From contig BJOX01000094.1 in assembly GCA_009731375.1 (NCBI GenBank), forward strand, positions 241,861 through 271,471: 29,611 nucleotides of DNA, in the 5' to 3' direction. Below, piece by piece: positions 10,139-19,366 of the stretch (positions are counted from its first letter, which is position 1; each line of letters opens with the position of its first letter). This stretch comes from Paulinella micropora (taxonomy: Eukaryota; Cercozoa; Imbricatea; Euglyphida). The notes beneath the pieces are model-generated. The model made no database searches. It saw only the letters and a program-made list of their open reading frames with translations, and had not been told where the DNA came from. The position numbers and the translations under genes were made by a program.

Positions 10139-10680
10139 GAGATATCGACTAATGTCAGAAAAAAGGAGCTTCTGATTTCGTCAACCAAGGAAGTCTGTGG
10201 GTAAAGTATTAACCCGATGCCCAGCTAAGCCGTGATGTTTGCACGGAAGGGACTGATACAGGCGATACCAAAGCTCCCTAGTACCAGGCGGGGCCAGGGC
10301 TCGTTCCATAAGCGCCCCTTGCAGAACGAGCTCCCACCTCCATTACAGAGGACCCAGTAAGCAGATGGAGTTTCGAGACTGTTCGACAGTCTAGTATAAA
10401 CCGACAGAGCACTGTGGGTTTTATTCCGGGCTCAACAAGCGAGAAAGGGCACCCTGAGGGAACAGGATTGTGCTTCCCGTCGCTATTTCGGCATGTGACT
10501 TATAGGCGTATGGCTAGGCACACATAAGGCACCCCACCACGGGCCCAGCACACCCACACCATCCCCTAATTCTCTGTCTGTCGACAGATGGCACCCATTT
10601 CAAAAAACCAAGCCCAAGGGAGGGTCAGTGACACCTCAAGTGGCCTTGGTTCACTCCGTGGAGTAAGTGATGAGATCAAC
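10137..10680 (-). mobile_element. Interspersed element B, copy 2 (longest)
   Basis: Inverted relative to copy 1. It begins ATGAGATATCGAC (tail side, (GATA)n to its left) and extends about 75 bp beyond the 5' limit of copy 1 (ACCAAGCCCAAGGGAGGG onward). A second copy abuts it at 10683. Confidence 0.8.
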
Positions 10681-10682
10681 TG

Positions 10683-10923
10683 ATGAGATATCGACTAATG
10701 TCAGAAAAAAGAAGCTTCTGATTTCGTCAACCAAGGAAGTCTGTGGGTAAAGTATTAACCCGATGCCCAGCTAAGCCGTGATGTTTGCACGGAAGGGACT
10801 ACCAAAGCTCCCTAGTACCAGGCGGGGCCCGGGCTCGTTCCATAAGCGCCCCTTGCAGAACGAGCTCCCACCTCCATTACAGAGGACCCAGTAAGCAGAT
10901 GAAGTTTCGAGACTGTTCGACAG
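10683..10923 (-). mobile_element. Interspersed element B, copy 3 (5'-truncated)
   Basis: Same orientation and same tail terminus as copy 2. It has a 13-bp deletion near 10801 relative to copy 2 and stops at TTCGACAG, beyond which (GATA)n begins. The 3'-constant, 5'-variable pattern supports retrotransposition. Confidence 0.8.
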
Positions 10924-10994
<71 letters not shown>

Positions 10995-11089
10995 ACAACT
11001 GTGTGCCGCAGACAGACAAAGTAAAGAAAAAAGATAGATAGATAGATGGATAGATAGATAGATGGATAGATAGATAGATGGAGATAGAC

Positions 11090-11120
<31 letters not shown>

Positions 11121-11215
11121 ACAACTGTGTGCCGCAGACAGACAAAGTAAAGAAAAAAGATAGATAGATAGATGGATAGATAGATAGATGGATAGATAGA
11201 TAGATGGAGATAGAC

Positions 11216-11286
<71 letters not shown>

Positions 11287-11381
11287 ACAACTGTGTGCCG
11301 CAGACAGACAAAGTAAAGAAAAAAGATAGATAGATAGATGGATAGATAGATAGATGGATAGATAGATAGATGGAGATAGAC

Positions 11382-11452
<71 letters not shown>

Positions 11453-11547
11453 ACAACTGTGTGCCGCAGACAGACAAAGTAAAGAAAAAAGATAGATAGA
11501 TAGATGGATAGATAGATAGATGGATAGATAGATAGATGGAGATAGAC

Positions 11548-11585
<38 letters not shown>

Positions 11586-11594
11586 GTAGGTAGG

Positions 11595-11630
<36 letters not shown>

Positions 11631-11677
11631 GGGTGCCTCGGACAGGCCAGGTAAACAAGATATAAGATGGATAGATG

Positions 11678-11748
<71 letters not shown>

Positions 11749-11754
11749 GGATAC

Positions 11755-11831
<77 letters not shown>

Positions 11832-11905
11832 ACTGATGTGTGCCGCAGACAGAAAAGGTAAACAAGATGTAAGATAGATAGATGGATAGATAGATATATA
11901 GATAT

Positions 11906-11949
<44 letters not shown>

Positions 11950-12036
11950 GTAGATAGAAGATAGATAGATAGATAGATAGTGGGCGCCGTGGACAGGCCA
12001 GGTAAACAAGATATAAGATAGATAGATGGATAGATG

Positions 12037-12131
<95 letters not shown>

Positions 12132-12213
12132 GGATAGATGGATAGTGGGCGCCTCGGACAGGCCAGGTAAACAAGATATAAGATAGATAGATGGATAGAT
12201 GGATGGATAGATG

Positions 12214-12300
<87 letters not shown>
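10924..12300. repeat. (GATA)n tract with higher-order structure
   Basis: GATA with GATG and GACA variants arranged in repeated blocks together with the exon-edge copies. Confidence 0.95.
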
Positions 12301-12303
<3 letters not shown>

Positions 12304-12304
<1 letters not shown>

Positions 12305-12614
12305 TGATAGATAGACATCTATCTATCTATATATCTATCTATCTATCTATTTATCTATCGACCCACCCACCCACCCATCCATCCATCCATCCATCTAATC
12401 TATTTAGTCTATCTATCTATCTATATATCTATCTATCTATCTACCTATCTATCTATCTATCTATCTATCATTCTATCTATTCTATCCATCTATCCATCCA
12501 TCCATCCATCCACCATCCATCCACCCATCCAACCATCCATCCATCCATTCATCCATCCGTCCATCCATCTATCCATTTATCCATCCATCCATCCATCCAT
12601 CCATCTATCTAATA

Positions 12615-12653
<39 letters not shown>

Positions 12654-12660
12654 GTACCTA
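12304..12660. repeat. (TATC)n and (CATC)n microsatellites
   Basis: At about 12310 the repeat flips from GATA to TATC strand, giving a potential long hairpin, then becomes CATC-rich. Confidence 0.95.
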
Positions 12661-12668
12661 TATCTATG

Positions 12669-12876
12669 CACGTAAAAAATTGAAAAATTTCGGCCAGAAC
12701 AAATTATCCCGTAATAATGGTACATTTGTTATTCAAAGTTGTCAAGAATTTCGGCCAGCCGGTAATTACGGTACATTTGTACATTGTCCACAAATAAAAG
12801 TTTAGCCCCAAATTCCCTGTATTTACGGTTGGCCGAAAGGTGAGGTGGGCGAAATTTTTCACCCGAACTTAACGTA
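12669..12876. mobile_element. Possible small TIR element
   Basis: Ends are related as inverted repeats: ACGTAAAAAATTGAAAAATT on the left and GGCGAAATTTTTCACC...TTAACGT on the right. Internally AATTTCGGCCAG and GGTACATTTGT each occur twice. No ORF of note. Inverted similarity is short, so the call is tentative. Confidence 0.4.
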
Positions 12877-12883
12877 TATATCC

Positions 12884-13093
12884 ATGAGAGAAATTCCTTG
12901 TCCTTAAGTACAACGAGCAATTACTTCAAACGCTTCGTTCTCAGTCGGTGTTGGTCTTCGCGGCTTGTGTAGTGGCTCGTTTGAAAGCTCTCATCTGATG
13001 AGCCATAACAACAGGTTGTAGATGCAAATATTGACTGAGATCGAAGCGTTTGAAGTCATTGTTCGTTGTACTTAAGAAATAGGAAGTTCCCAT
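12884..13093. mobile_element. MITE-like foldback element, copy 1
   Basis: Terminal inverted repeats of about 60 bp. The left contains CCTTAAGTACAACGAGCAAT then ACTTCAAACGCTTCG; the right is its near complement, ending TAGGAAGTTCCCAT. A 216-bp relative is at 24496-24711. There is no coding capacity, so it must be non-autonomous. Confidence 0.75.
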
Positions 13094-13200
13094 ACAGAAG
13101 AAGAAGAAGAAGAAGAAGGAGCAGGAGAAGGAGCAGGAGAAAGAGAGAGAGAGAGAGAGAGTGAAATAGATATATATACATATATATACATATATTTTAG
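13094..13200. repeat. (AGA)n, (GA)n and (AT)n intron end
   Basis: AGAAGA and GAGA tracts followed by ATATATACATATATTTTAG, the acceptor of the next exon. Confidence 0.9.
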
Positions 13201-13247
13201 ATGGCAATCCTTGTGATAACGCGGGGGACACCGAGGCGTCATGCCTG
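13201..13247 (+). CDS. EGF-like exon carrying C2 and C3 (GNPCDNAGDTEASCL)
   Basis: TATATTTTAG| acceptor and CTG|GTATGT consensus donor. Entry at codon position 2, then GNPCDNAGDTEASCL, exiting in phase 0. Joined to the 9603 exon it gives C-x9-C-x9-C. It continues in phase with the 13484 exon. NGNPC followed by a C about ten residues on is the usual start of an EGF-like domain, which would act outside the cell. No copies of this exon were noticed. Confidence 0.8.
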
Positions 13248-13248
13248 G

Positions 13249-13279
<31 letters not shown>

Positions 13280-13446
13280 TTATGTATGTACGTACGTACG
13301 TATGTATGTATGTACGTATGTATGTATGTATGTACGTACGTATGTATGTATGTATTTGAGTATGTATGTATGTATGTATGTATGTATGTATGTATGTATG
13401 TATTGTATGTATGTATGTATGTATGTGAGTATGTATGTATTGTATG

Positions 13447-13480
<34 letters not shown>

Positions 13481-13483
13481 TAG
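13248..13483. repeat. (TATG)n intron
   Basis: Intron composed entirely of TATG with TACG variants, from a GTATGT donor to an ATATAG acceptor. The donor consensus is itself a repeat unit. Confidence 0.9.
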
Positions 13484-13526
13484 GACGTCAACGGAACGCA
13501 ACCTTACACCTGTACATGTGCGAAAG
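13484..13526 (+). CDS. EGF-like exon carrying C4 and C5 ([15 protein letters not shown])
   Basis: ATATAG|GACGTC...AAAG|GTATTG, phase 0 to 1, reads [14 protein letters not shown] plus one base. YTCTC is the EGF C4-x-C5 signature with the preceding aromatic. The exon at 14476 begins GT TAT, so the split codon is GGT (Gly) and the product reads CAKGYSF, a canonical EGF GY/F turn. NGT is a possible N-glycosylation sequon. Confidence 0.8.
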
Positions 13527-13535
13527 GTATTGATG

Positions 13536-13604
<69 letters not shown>

Positions 13605-13703
13605 TGGGCGCCTCGGACAGGCCAGTTAACAAGATATAAGATAGATAGTTTGATGGATAGACAGATAGATGGATAGATAGATAGATAGATAGACAGATAG
13701 ATG

Positions 13704-13796
<93 letters not shown>

Positions 13797-13802
13797 AGAT
13801 AG
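13527..13802. repeat. (GATA)n microsatellite with one edge copy
   Basis: GATA repeat containing the 13604 edge copy of the C1 exon family and a TTGATGG variant shared with neighbours. Confidence 0.9.
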
Positions 13803-13838
13803 GACTTCAACGGGACACAACCTTACACCTGTACCTAA

Positions 13839-13869
<31 letters not shown>

Positions 13870-14027
13870 CATTCATACAGACATAGCAACCTTACACCGG
13901 TACCTGTGCGAAAGGTATGTATGTATGTATGTATTACATACATACATACATACATACATACGTAAATACATATACATATATACATTCATACAGACATAGC
14001 AACCTTACACCTGTACTTGTGGGAAAG
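13803..14027 (+). repeat. Three partial copies of the PYTCTC exon
   Basis: 13803-13835 reads [11 protein letters not shown] and is lost at the 3' side. 13887-13914 (QPYTGTCAK) and 14000-14027 (QPYTCTCGK) start at an ACATAG| acceptor five codons into the exon and keep the AAAG|GTATGT donor. Differences include GGA/GGG, ACG/ACA and ACA/ACT, all silent in the EGF frame. The fourth copy could itself be spliced in phase. Confidence 0.85.
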
Positions 14028-14188
14028 GTATGTATGTATGTATGTATGTATGTATGTATGTATGTATGTATGTGTGTATGTATGTATGTATGTATGTATG
14101 TATGTGTGTATGTATGTATGTATGTATGTATGTACGTATGTATGTATGTATGTATGCATGTATGTATGTATGTATGTATATACGTATG

Positions 14189-14221
<33 letters not shown>

Positions 14222-14475
14222 ATGTATGTATGTATGTGTATGAAGGCATGTATGTATGCATGCATGTATGTATGCATGTATGTATGTATGTATATAGGTA
14301 TGTATGTATATGTGCATGTGTGTATGTATGTACGTGTGCAATCATGTATGTGTGTATGTATGTATGTATGTATGTATGTATGTACGAATCTGAATGTGTG
14401 ACACATGCATCTACACACACATCTACACATACATAAGACAAAAAAACAACAAAAAAATGTGCGACATATATATAG
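14028..14475. repeat. (TATG)n, (AT)n and (GT)n intron
   Basis: TATG tract with GTGTG and TATATA interruptions. The last 80 bases include ACACACATCTACAC and AAAAAACAACAAAAAAA before the TATATATAG acceptor. Confidence 0.9.
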
Positions 14476-14620
14476 GTTATTCGTTTCTGGGACCGGCCGG
14501 GACGGGCAGCTGCGCCAGCAGTAACGGCTATCGGGCCACGTGCCTGGACTACCTGGCCGCCGGTGGCGCCAACCCCACCGTTACTCCCTCGCCACCCGCC
14601 ACCGGAGAAACGGTCTGTCA
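14476..14620 (+). CDS. EGF-like exon carrying C6, then Pro/Thr linker
   Basis: TATAG| acceptor, entry at codon position 2. It reads GYSFLGPAGTGSC, giving C6 fourteen residues after C5, then ASSNGYRATC and LDYLAAGGANPTVTPSPPAT, then GETVC. This closes the six-cysteine EGF domain (spacing 9-9-10-1-14). The rest is a small Cys-containing linker rich in Pro and Thr, a likely O-glycosylated spacer. The donor is probably CA|GTAAAA (phase 2), but ACG|GTCTGT at 14613 (phase 0) would fit the next exon better. It is followed by a 3'-edge copy at 14683-14721. Confidence 0.8.
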
Positions 14621-14682
14621 GTAAAAACAGACAGACAGACATACATACATACATACAGAAAACAGACATACATACATACATT

Positions 14683-14721
14683 ACTTCCATCGCCACCCGT
14701 CGCCGGAGAAAACGGTCTGTC
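14683..14721 (+). pseudogene. 3'-edge copy of the 14476 exon
   Basis: ACTTCCATCGCCACCCGTCG through GGAGAAAACGGTCTGTCA repeats the last 40 bases of the previous exon, with a one-base insertion that shifts frame. It is flanked by CATA repeats. Confidence 0.8.
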
Positions 14722-14780
14722 AAGTTAAACATAAAGACAGACATACATACATACAAGCATAGACACAGACATGCAAAAAT

Positions 14781-14931
14781 CACATAAAAGCATTCACCGC
14801 CAATTACCTAGGTAATTACCCTTGTTGTGGTTAGCTTCCCGGGGAAATTCCGAAATTCAGGGAATTTCCCCGGGAAGCTAACCACATCAAGGGTAATTAC
14901 CTAGGTAATTGGCGGTGAATGCTTTTATGTG
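14781..14931. mobile_element. Near-perfect 151-bp palindrome
   Basis: Arms 14781-14851 and 14861-14931 are complementary over 71 bp with a single mismatch (CTTGTTGTGG against CTTGATGTGG), around a nine-base loop GAAATTCAG. Contains the restriction-site-like palindromes CCTAGG and CCCGGG. No coding content. It looks like a recently inserted hairpin (foldback/MITE) element or the product of inverted duplication. Confidence 0.85.
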
Positions 14932-14940
14932 AATAGGTAG

Positions 14941-15168
14941 ATAGGCTGATACGGACGGACATGCAGACATACATGCATACACACACATATACACATACAT
15001 ACATACATGCATACATACATATGTATGTATACATACATACATACATACATACATACATGCATACATACATACATACACACATGCATACATGCATGCATGC
15101 ATACATACAGACTTACATACATACATACATACATACATAAATACATACATACATACATTCAAACATAG
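14941..15168. repeat. (CATA)n microsatellite intron
   Basis: CATA with CATG variants, ending AAACATAG. Confidence 0.9.
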
Positions 15169-15204
15169 GAATGTCTTCCGGACAAGGTTAACCAAGCATG
15201 CGAG
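15169..15204 (+). CDS. Cys micro-exon (ECLPDKVNQACE)
   Basis: ACATAG|GAATGT...GCGAG|GTACAT, 12 codons, ECLPDKVNQACE, phase 0 to 0. A copy at 15313-15330 reads VNHACE. The two differ at four bases, all third codon positions (one replacement), which supports this frame. The next exon starts VCPAGY, giving ACEVCPAGY, as in ephrin-receptor-like or TNFR-like Cys modules. The preceding exon exits in another phase unless its alternative donor is used. Confidence 0.65.
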
Positions 15205-15312
15205 GTACATATATACATACATAAATACATACATACATGCATACATACATACATACATGCATACATACATGCATGCATAAATACATACATGCATACATAA
15301 ATACATACATAG

Positions 15313-15330
15313 GTAAACCACGCCTGTGAG
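15313..15330 (+). pseudogene. Edge copy of the VNQACE exon
   Basis: CATAG|GTAAACCACGCCTGTGAG|GTAGGT. Both splice sites are formally present. Only the six C-terminal codons remain. Confidence 0.65.
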
Positions 15331-15355
15331 GTAGGTAGGTAGGTAGATAGATAGG

Positions 15356-15393
<38 letters not shown>

Positions 15394-15478
15394 CATAGAT
15401 AGATACATAGATAGATACATAGATAGATACATAGATAGATACATAGATAGATACATAGATAGATACATAGATAGATAC

Positions 15479-15577
<99 letters not shown>

Positions 15578-15667
15578 CATAGATACATAGATACATAGAT
15601 AGATATAGATAGATAGATAGGTAGATAGATGGATAGAATCGATAGCAGAGGAGTAAGACAGCAGTAG

Positions 15668-15736
<69 letters not shown>

Positions 15737-15761
15737 GTAGGTAGGTAGGTAGGTAGGTAGG

Positions 15762-15810
<49 letters not shown>

Positions 15811-15830
15811 GGGTAGATACATACATACAT
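15331..15830. repeat. (GATA)n with (GATACATA)n and (GTAG)n blocks
   Basis: Contains a regular GATAGATACATA sub-array at about 15385-15480 and a small unique island at 15637-15668 (GAATCGATAGCAGAGGAGTA...) of unknown origin. Confidence 0.9.
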
Positions 15831-15887
15831 ATATACATATATACATACATGTATACATGTATACATACATACATACATACATTGTAG

Positions 15888-15926
15888 GTGTGCCCTGCTG
15901 GTTATCGTCTGCACCGTGTGGGAAAT
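15888..15926 (+). CDS. Cys micro-exon (VCPAGYRLHRVGN)
   Basis: ATTGTAG| acceptor and AAAT|GTATGT donor enclose 13 codons, VCPAGYRLHRVGN. CPAGY is the core of GCC2/GCC3 (ephrin-receptor-like) and EGF-like repeats. Phase 0 on both sides fits 15169 before and 17014 after it. The other two frames are also open but less family-like. Confidence 0.6.
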
Positions 15927-16063
15927 GTATGTATGTATGTATGTATGTATGTATGTATGTATATATGTATGTACGTATGTACGTATGTATGTGTGTATGT
16001 ATGTAAGTGTATGTTTTGTTAGCAGTCACTGTTAGCCAGGTCGGTCAACTTATAGATAGATAG
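15927..16063. repeat. (TATG)n and a short unique island
   Basis: TATG repeat, then 16010-16055 (TTTTGTTAGCAGTCACTG...) ending in GATA. No identity assigned to the island. Confidence 0.7.
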
Positions 16064-16265
16064 ATGAGATGTCGCAAAGGAATGTAGTCCTTGCAAAGGA
16101 ACGCAGTTTCACATCAAACAATAATTTGTGTACTGTGCATGTGTCCGGGATGGGAATCACGGGTAGACTGTGTTCTGGAAAAAGAAGAGGAGGAAGGACG
16201 TTGAAGAAAAAGGCAATCTAGGAATGGAGAGTGGGAGGATAAGGAAGAAGAGAAAGAAAAGGAAG
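16064..16265 (-). mobile_element. LINE element A 3' end, copy 2 (5'-truncated)
   Basis: Reverse complement of about 9000-9195. The tail terminus ATGAGATGTCGCAAAGG lies to the left next to (GATA)n. The element stops within the C/T-rich part at the right, where (GATA)n restarts. Confidence 0.85.
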
Positions 16266-16700
<435 letters not shown>

Positions 16701-16704
16701 TGTG

Positions 16705-16740
16705 TAAAAATGTCCTGTCGGATCCGAAGGGGGAAAACTA
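16705..16740 (+). pseudogene. Edge copy of the CPVGSEG exon
   Basis: TGTCCTGTCGGATCCGAAGG at 16711 reads CPVGSEG, identical in protein to the 17014 exon but different in DNA at CCT/CCG, GTC/GTG and GGA/GGG, all silent. No splice sites are evident and both sides blend into repeat. Confidence 0.7.
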
Positions 16741-16859
16741 TGTGTGTATGCATGTATGTATGTAAGTATGTATGTAACTATGTAAGTATGTATGTAGTAT
16801 GTACTAAGCATTTATCTACGTATGTACTTCTATGTGTTTGTATGCCCCCNNNNNNNNNN

Positions 16860-16930
<71 letters not shown>

Positions 16931-17013
16931 TCTTCCTCCCTCCCTCCCTGCCTCTCTCTCTCCCTCCCTTCCATCCTCCCTCCCTCCCTCCCTGCCTCCC
17001 TCTCTCCCTCCAG
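16741..17013. repeat. (TATG)n, gap and (CT)n/(CCCT)n intron end
   Basis: TATG, then C run and gap at 16850-16859, then CT, AC and TCCC tracts. The pyrimidine tract ends CTCTCCCTCCAG, an excellent acceptor that is itself microsatellite. Confidence 0.9.
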
Positions 17014-17081
17014 CTGCGTCTCTGTGAAGCAGTGGAGTGTCCGGTGGGGTCCGAAGGGACAGACTTAGCTGCGGGCTGCAG
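17014..17081 (+). CDS. Cys-rich exon ([15 protein letters not shown]...)
   Basis: CTCCAG| acceptor, GCAG|GTTTGT donor. Reads [15 protein letters not shown] then TDLAAGC and AG, exiting after two codon bases. The exon at 19167 begins T TGT, so the split codon is AGT (Ser) and the join reads AAGCSCRAGYTG, a C-x-C-x2-GYTG module ending. Extracellular Cys-rich context. A silent-diverged edge copy precedes it at 16705. Confidence 0.75.
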
Positions 17082-17087
17082 GTTTGT

Positions 17088-17330
17088 GCGTGTGTGTGTG
17101 TGTGTTTCCATGTGTGTCCATGTGTGTCCATGTGCGTGTGTCCATGTGTGCGTGTGTCCATGTGCGTGTGTGTGTGTGTGTATCCATGTGTGTCCATGTG
17201 CGTGTGTGTGTGTGTGTTTGTGTCCATGTGTGTCCATGTGCGTGTGTCCATGTGTGTGTGTGTGTGTGTGTGTGTGTTTGTGTGTGTGTCCATGTGCATG
17301 ACTGTGTGTATGTACACATTTTTGTTTCAC
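17088..17330. repeat. (GT)n with repeated TGTCCATG blocks
   Basis: GT dinucleotide broken by TGTCCATGTG about nine times. Likely left-handed-DNA prone. No coding support. Confidence 0.9.
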
Positions 17331-17348
17331 TATTATTAGCTATGTTGC

Positions 17349-17351
17349 TGC

Positions 17352-17397
<46 letters not shown>

Positions 17398-17398
17398 G

Positions 17399-17477
<79 letters not shown>
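17349..17477. repeat. (ATT)n microsatellite
   Basis: Trinucleotide ATT run. Confidence 0.95.
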
Positions 17478-17661
17478 GACTGACACGGGGGGGTGGAGGA
17501 CCTCGAACAAGGGTATTGGAGGCTTATGTCCGTTGAGGATATGCCATTAGCTGCATCAGTACGCCTCAGATATAGTAAATCTGCCTTGGAGTGTTGACTG
17601 TGACATATTTGAGGGAAATCCCGATGAAAAAACCTAGTCACACTTGCTAAACAGAGTTCCA
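17478..17661. mobile_element. Unidentified unique insert between (ATT)n tracts
   Basis: About 180 bp of non-repetitive DNA bounded on both sides by ATT repeat and cut by a gap at 17662-17671. The minus strand is open across it but matches no family I recognise. By analogy with the adjacent SINE, which also ends in ATT repeat, it may be another short retroelement with an (ATT)n tail. Confidence 0.4.
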
Positions 17662-17671
17662 NNNNNNNNNN

Positions 17672-17820
17672 ATGAGTATTATTATTATTATTATTTTTAT
17701 TATTATTATCATTATTATTATTATTATTATTATCATTATTATTATTATTATTATTATCATCATTAATTAGTATCATCATTATTATTACTATTACTATTAT
17801 TATTATTATTATTATTATTA
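17672..17820. repeat. (ATT)n with ATC variants
   Basis: Trinucleotide run up to the SINE. Confidence 0.9.
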
Positions 17821-17822
17821 TT

Positions 17823-18091
17823 TGGACACCGTGATAGCCCAGTGGTCAAGTTCTACCATCTGGGCCCTGTCGCCAGTTCGATTCCCGTCGGTGCCACCAG
17901 TATTTTCATTGAACATACCGGTCTATTTCTGGACCAGTATTTTCATTGAACATACCGGCCCGTCTGGAAGTGTTGGAACTGCCCTTGCGGGGGTGTCATT
18001 AGAGCTTATCGTCAATTCTTCGTACTCCCCTCACGGGTGAGACGATGGAGGCGCATGTGCAGAAATGCATCAGCCATTGACAGAGAAGCAC
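17823..18091 (+). mobile_element. tRNA-derived SINE
   Basis: The first 75 bp are tRNA-like. Box A TAGCCCAGTGG lies at 17835-17845 and box B GTTCGATTCC at 17876-17885. Weak acceptor pairing (ACACCG with CGGTGC) is followed by CACCA. The 190-bp body carries a duplicated segment (CCAGTATTTTCATTGAAC at 17898 and 17934). It ends GACAGAGAAGCAC and runs into an (ATT)n tail. The internal Pol III boxes would be its promoter. The tRNA structure is too imperfect for a functional tRNA. Confidence 0.8.
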
Positions 18092-18134
18092 TATTATTAT
18101 TATTATTTTTATTTTTATTTATTATTATTATTAT

Positions 18135-18181
<47 letters not shown>

Positions 18182-18233
18182 CATGATTATCATTATCATC
18201 ATCATCATCATCCATTATCATATTATTATTATT

Positions 18234-18265
<32 letters not shown>

Positions 18266-18296
18266 ACTTACTTACTTACACACACACACACAAATA
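18092..18296. repeat. (ATT)n tail, (ATC)n and (ACTT)n
   Basis: Trinucleotide repeats following the SINE, then a short CA tract. Confidence 0.9.
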
Positions 18297-18336
18297 CATA
18301 CATACACATACATAATACATCTTGCAAGACACTCAG

Positions 18337-18385
18337 TTGTCGCGCGGGTCTCACCGGGACCCTTTACCTCGACCACCCACCCCCC
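18337..18385 (+). pseudogene. 5'-edge copy of the CRAGYTG exon
   Basis: ACTCAG| acceptor, entry at position 3, CRAGLTGTLYLDHP, then C-rich low complexity. It matches the start of the 19167 exon (CRAGYTG) with GGT/GGC, ACC/ACG and GGG/GGC silent changes and Leu for Tyr. No donor. Confidence 0.7.
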
Positions 18386-18420
18386 CACCCCCCCTTCCCC
18401 ACATATATGACCCGTTATTA

Positions 18421-18471
18421 CAACTTATCATCATCGTCATCTTCGTCGTCGTCGTCGTCATCATCGTCATC

Positions 18472-18502
<31 letters not shown>

Positions 18503-18671
18503 TCATCATCATCGTTGTCCTCGTCATCGTCGTCGGCGTCGTCGTCATCATCATCATCGTCATCATCATCATCATCGTCGTCGTCGTCATCATCATCATC
18601 ATCGTCATCATCATCGTCATCATCATCGTCGTCGTCGTCATCGTCATCATCGTCATCGTCATCATGTCATC

Positions 18672-18703
<32 letters not shown>

Positions 18704-19010
18704 CATCATCCTCATCGTCATCATCATCATCGTCGTCGTCGTCATCACCATCGTCATCATCATCACCATCATCATCACCATCATCATCATCATCGTCGTC
18801 GTCGTCGTCGTCGTCGTCGTCATCATCATCATCGTCATCATCATCACCATCATCGTCATCATCATCATTGTCGTCGTCGTAGTCGTCGTCATCACCATCA
18901 TCATCATCATCATCGTCAACACCACCACCCCCACCACCACCATCATCACCATCATCATCATCATCATTCATCATCATCATCATCATCATCACCATCATCA
19001 TCACCACCAC
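18421..19010. repeat. (CAT/CGT)n trinucleotide tract
   Basis: About 590 bp of TCA/TCG/ACC trinucleotides. All frames read as homopolymer-like Ser, His/Arg, Ile/Val or, on the other strand, Asp. No splice or start context. Confidence 0.95.
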
Positions 19011-19035
19011 ATACATGTTGCATGTACATACATGA

Positions 19036-19050
19036 ATATATATATATATA

Positions 19051-19120
<70 letters not shown>

Positions 19121-19127
19121 ATGTATG

Positions 19128-19160
<33 letters not shown>
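19036..19160. repeat. (AT)n, (GT)n, (TATG)n, (AT)n block
   Basis: Simple tracts preceding the GCATAG acceptor of the next exon. Confidence 0.9.
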
Positions 19161-19163
<3 letters not shown>

Positions 19164-19166
19164 TAG

Positions 19167-19365
19167 TTGTCGCGCGGGCTACACGGGCGTCATCACGGCA
19201 AACACATCTCCCCCGTCCTACCACAATGGGCTGTGCGAGCCGTTTCTCCTCTCGGCGCACGTGCTCCTGCCGTTACTCCTGGGGGTTGTGCTGCCCGTGG
19301 AGCTGGCGGCCACGTGGGCCATTGTGCAACTGCACGGGAAAACGGCCGTGTCGCGCGCACCGCTG
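19167..19365 (+). CDS. EGF-like end plus first transmembrane segment
   Basis: GCATAG| acceptor, |GTAATA donor, 199 nt. Enters at codon position 3: CRAGYTG ends the Cys-rich region, then VITANTSPPSYHNGLCEPF leads to a hydrophobic stretch LLSAHVLLPLLLGVVLP followed by VELAATWAIVQLHG and KTAVSRAPL. The second half is a membrane span ending in a basic, presumably cytosolic, loop. The run after the span (KTAVSRAPL) faintly recalls the TM1 to loop region of class C GPCRs (TPVVKAS), but this is not enough for assignment. Exits in phase 0. Very GC-rich against its AT-rich flanks. Confidence 0.8.
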
Positions 19366-19366
19366 G

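Larger units (their letters stand above)
9764..11478 (+). repeat. Six 5'-truncated copies of the QLCAADRQ exon edge
   Basis: Copies of 28 nt at 9764-9791, 9972-9999, 10993-11020, 11119-11146, 11285-11312 and 11451-11478. They read E(L/Q)(M/L)C(A/T)ADRQ, followed by GTAAAGAA. Each begins directly out of (GATA)n, with no acceptor, and keeps the exon 3' end, the splice donor and the first intron bases. The four between 10993 and 11478 are identical and embedded in a higher-order unit of about 125-170 bp that also includes GATGGATAGA...GATGGAGATAGACAG. Confidence 0.85.
11629..13625 (+). repeat. Five edge copies, divergent subtype (VGASDRP and relatives)
   Basis: Copies at 11629-11650, 11980-12001, 12145-12166 and 13604-13625 read VGASDRP or VGAVDRP before G|GTAAACAAGATATAAG. 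The copy at 11830-11857 (ELMCAADRK) has the earlier coding type with the GTAAAC intron start. In the 13604 copy a base is missing and the donor is GTTAAC. All start straight from (GATA)n. Aligned to the 9603 exon, they share the codon pattern GCC-(GCA/TCG)-GAC-(AGA/AGG). Confidence 0.8.

Noticed and set aside
10771-12318. 515-codon minus-strand open frame
   Set aside because: GATA repeat read on the minus strand, interrupted by reversed exon-edge copies and element B. The informative reading of the islands is on the + strand, where they carry splice donors.
14394-14624. Complete small ORF of 76 codons
   Set aside because: The left third is CA-type low complexity and the coding part begins at an AG acceptor at 14475. 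It is one exon of a spliced gene and its terminal stop is read-through into the intron.
17824-17898. Functional tRNA gene
   Set aside because: A and B boxes are good, but stems are mismatched and a SINE body with a repeat tail follows, so it is a SINE head.
18065-19051. Ser/His-rich + frame and Asp-rich minus frame
   Set aside because: Entirely CAT/CGT trinucleotide repeat, with SINE and ATT repeat at its start.
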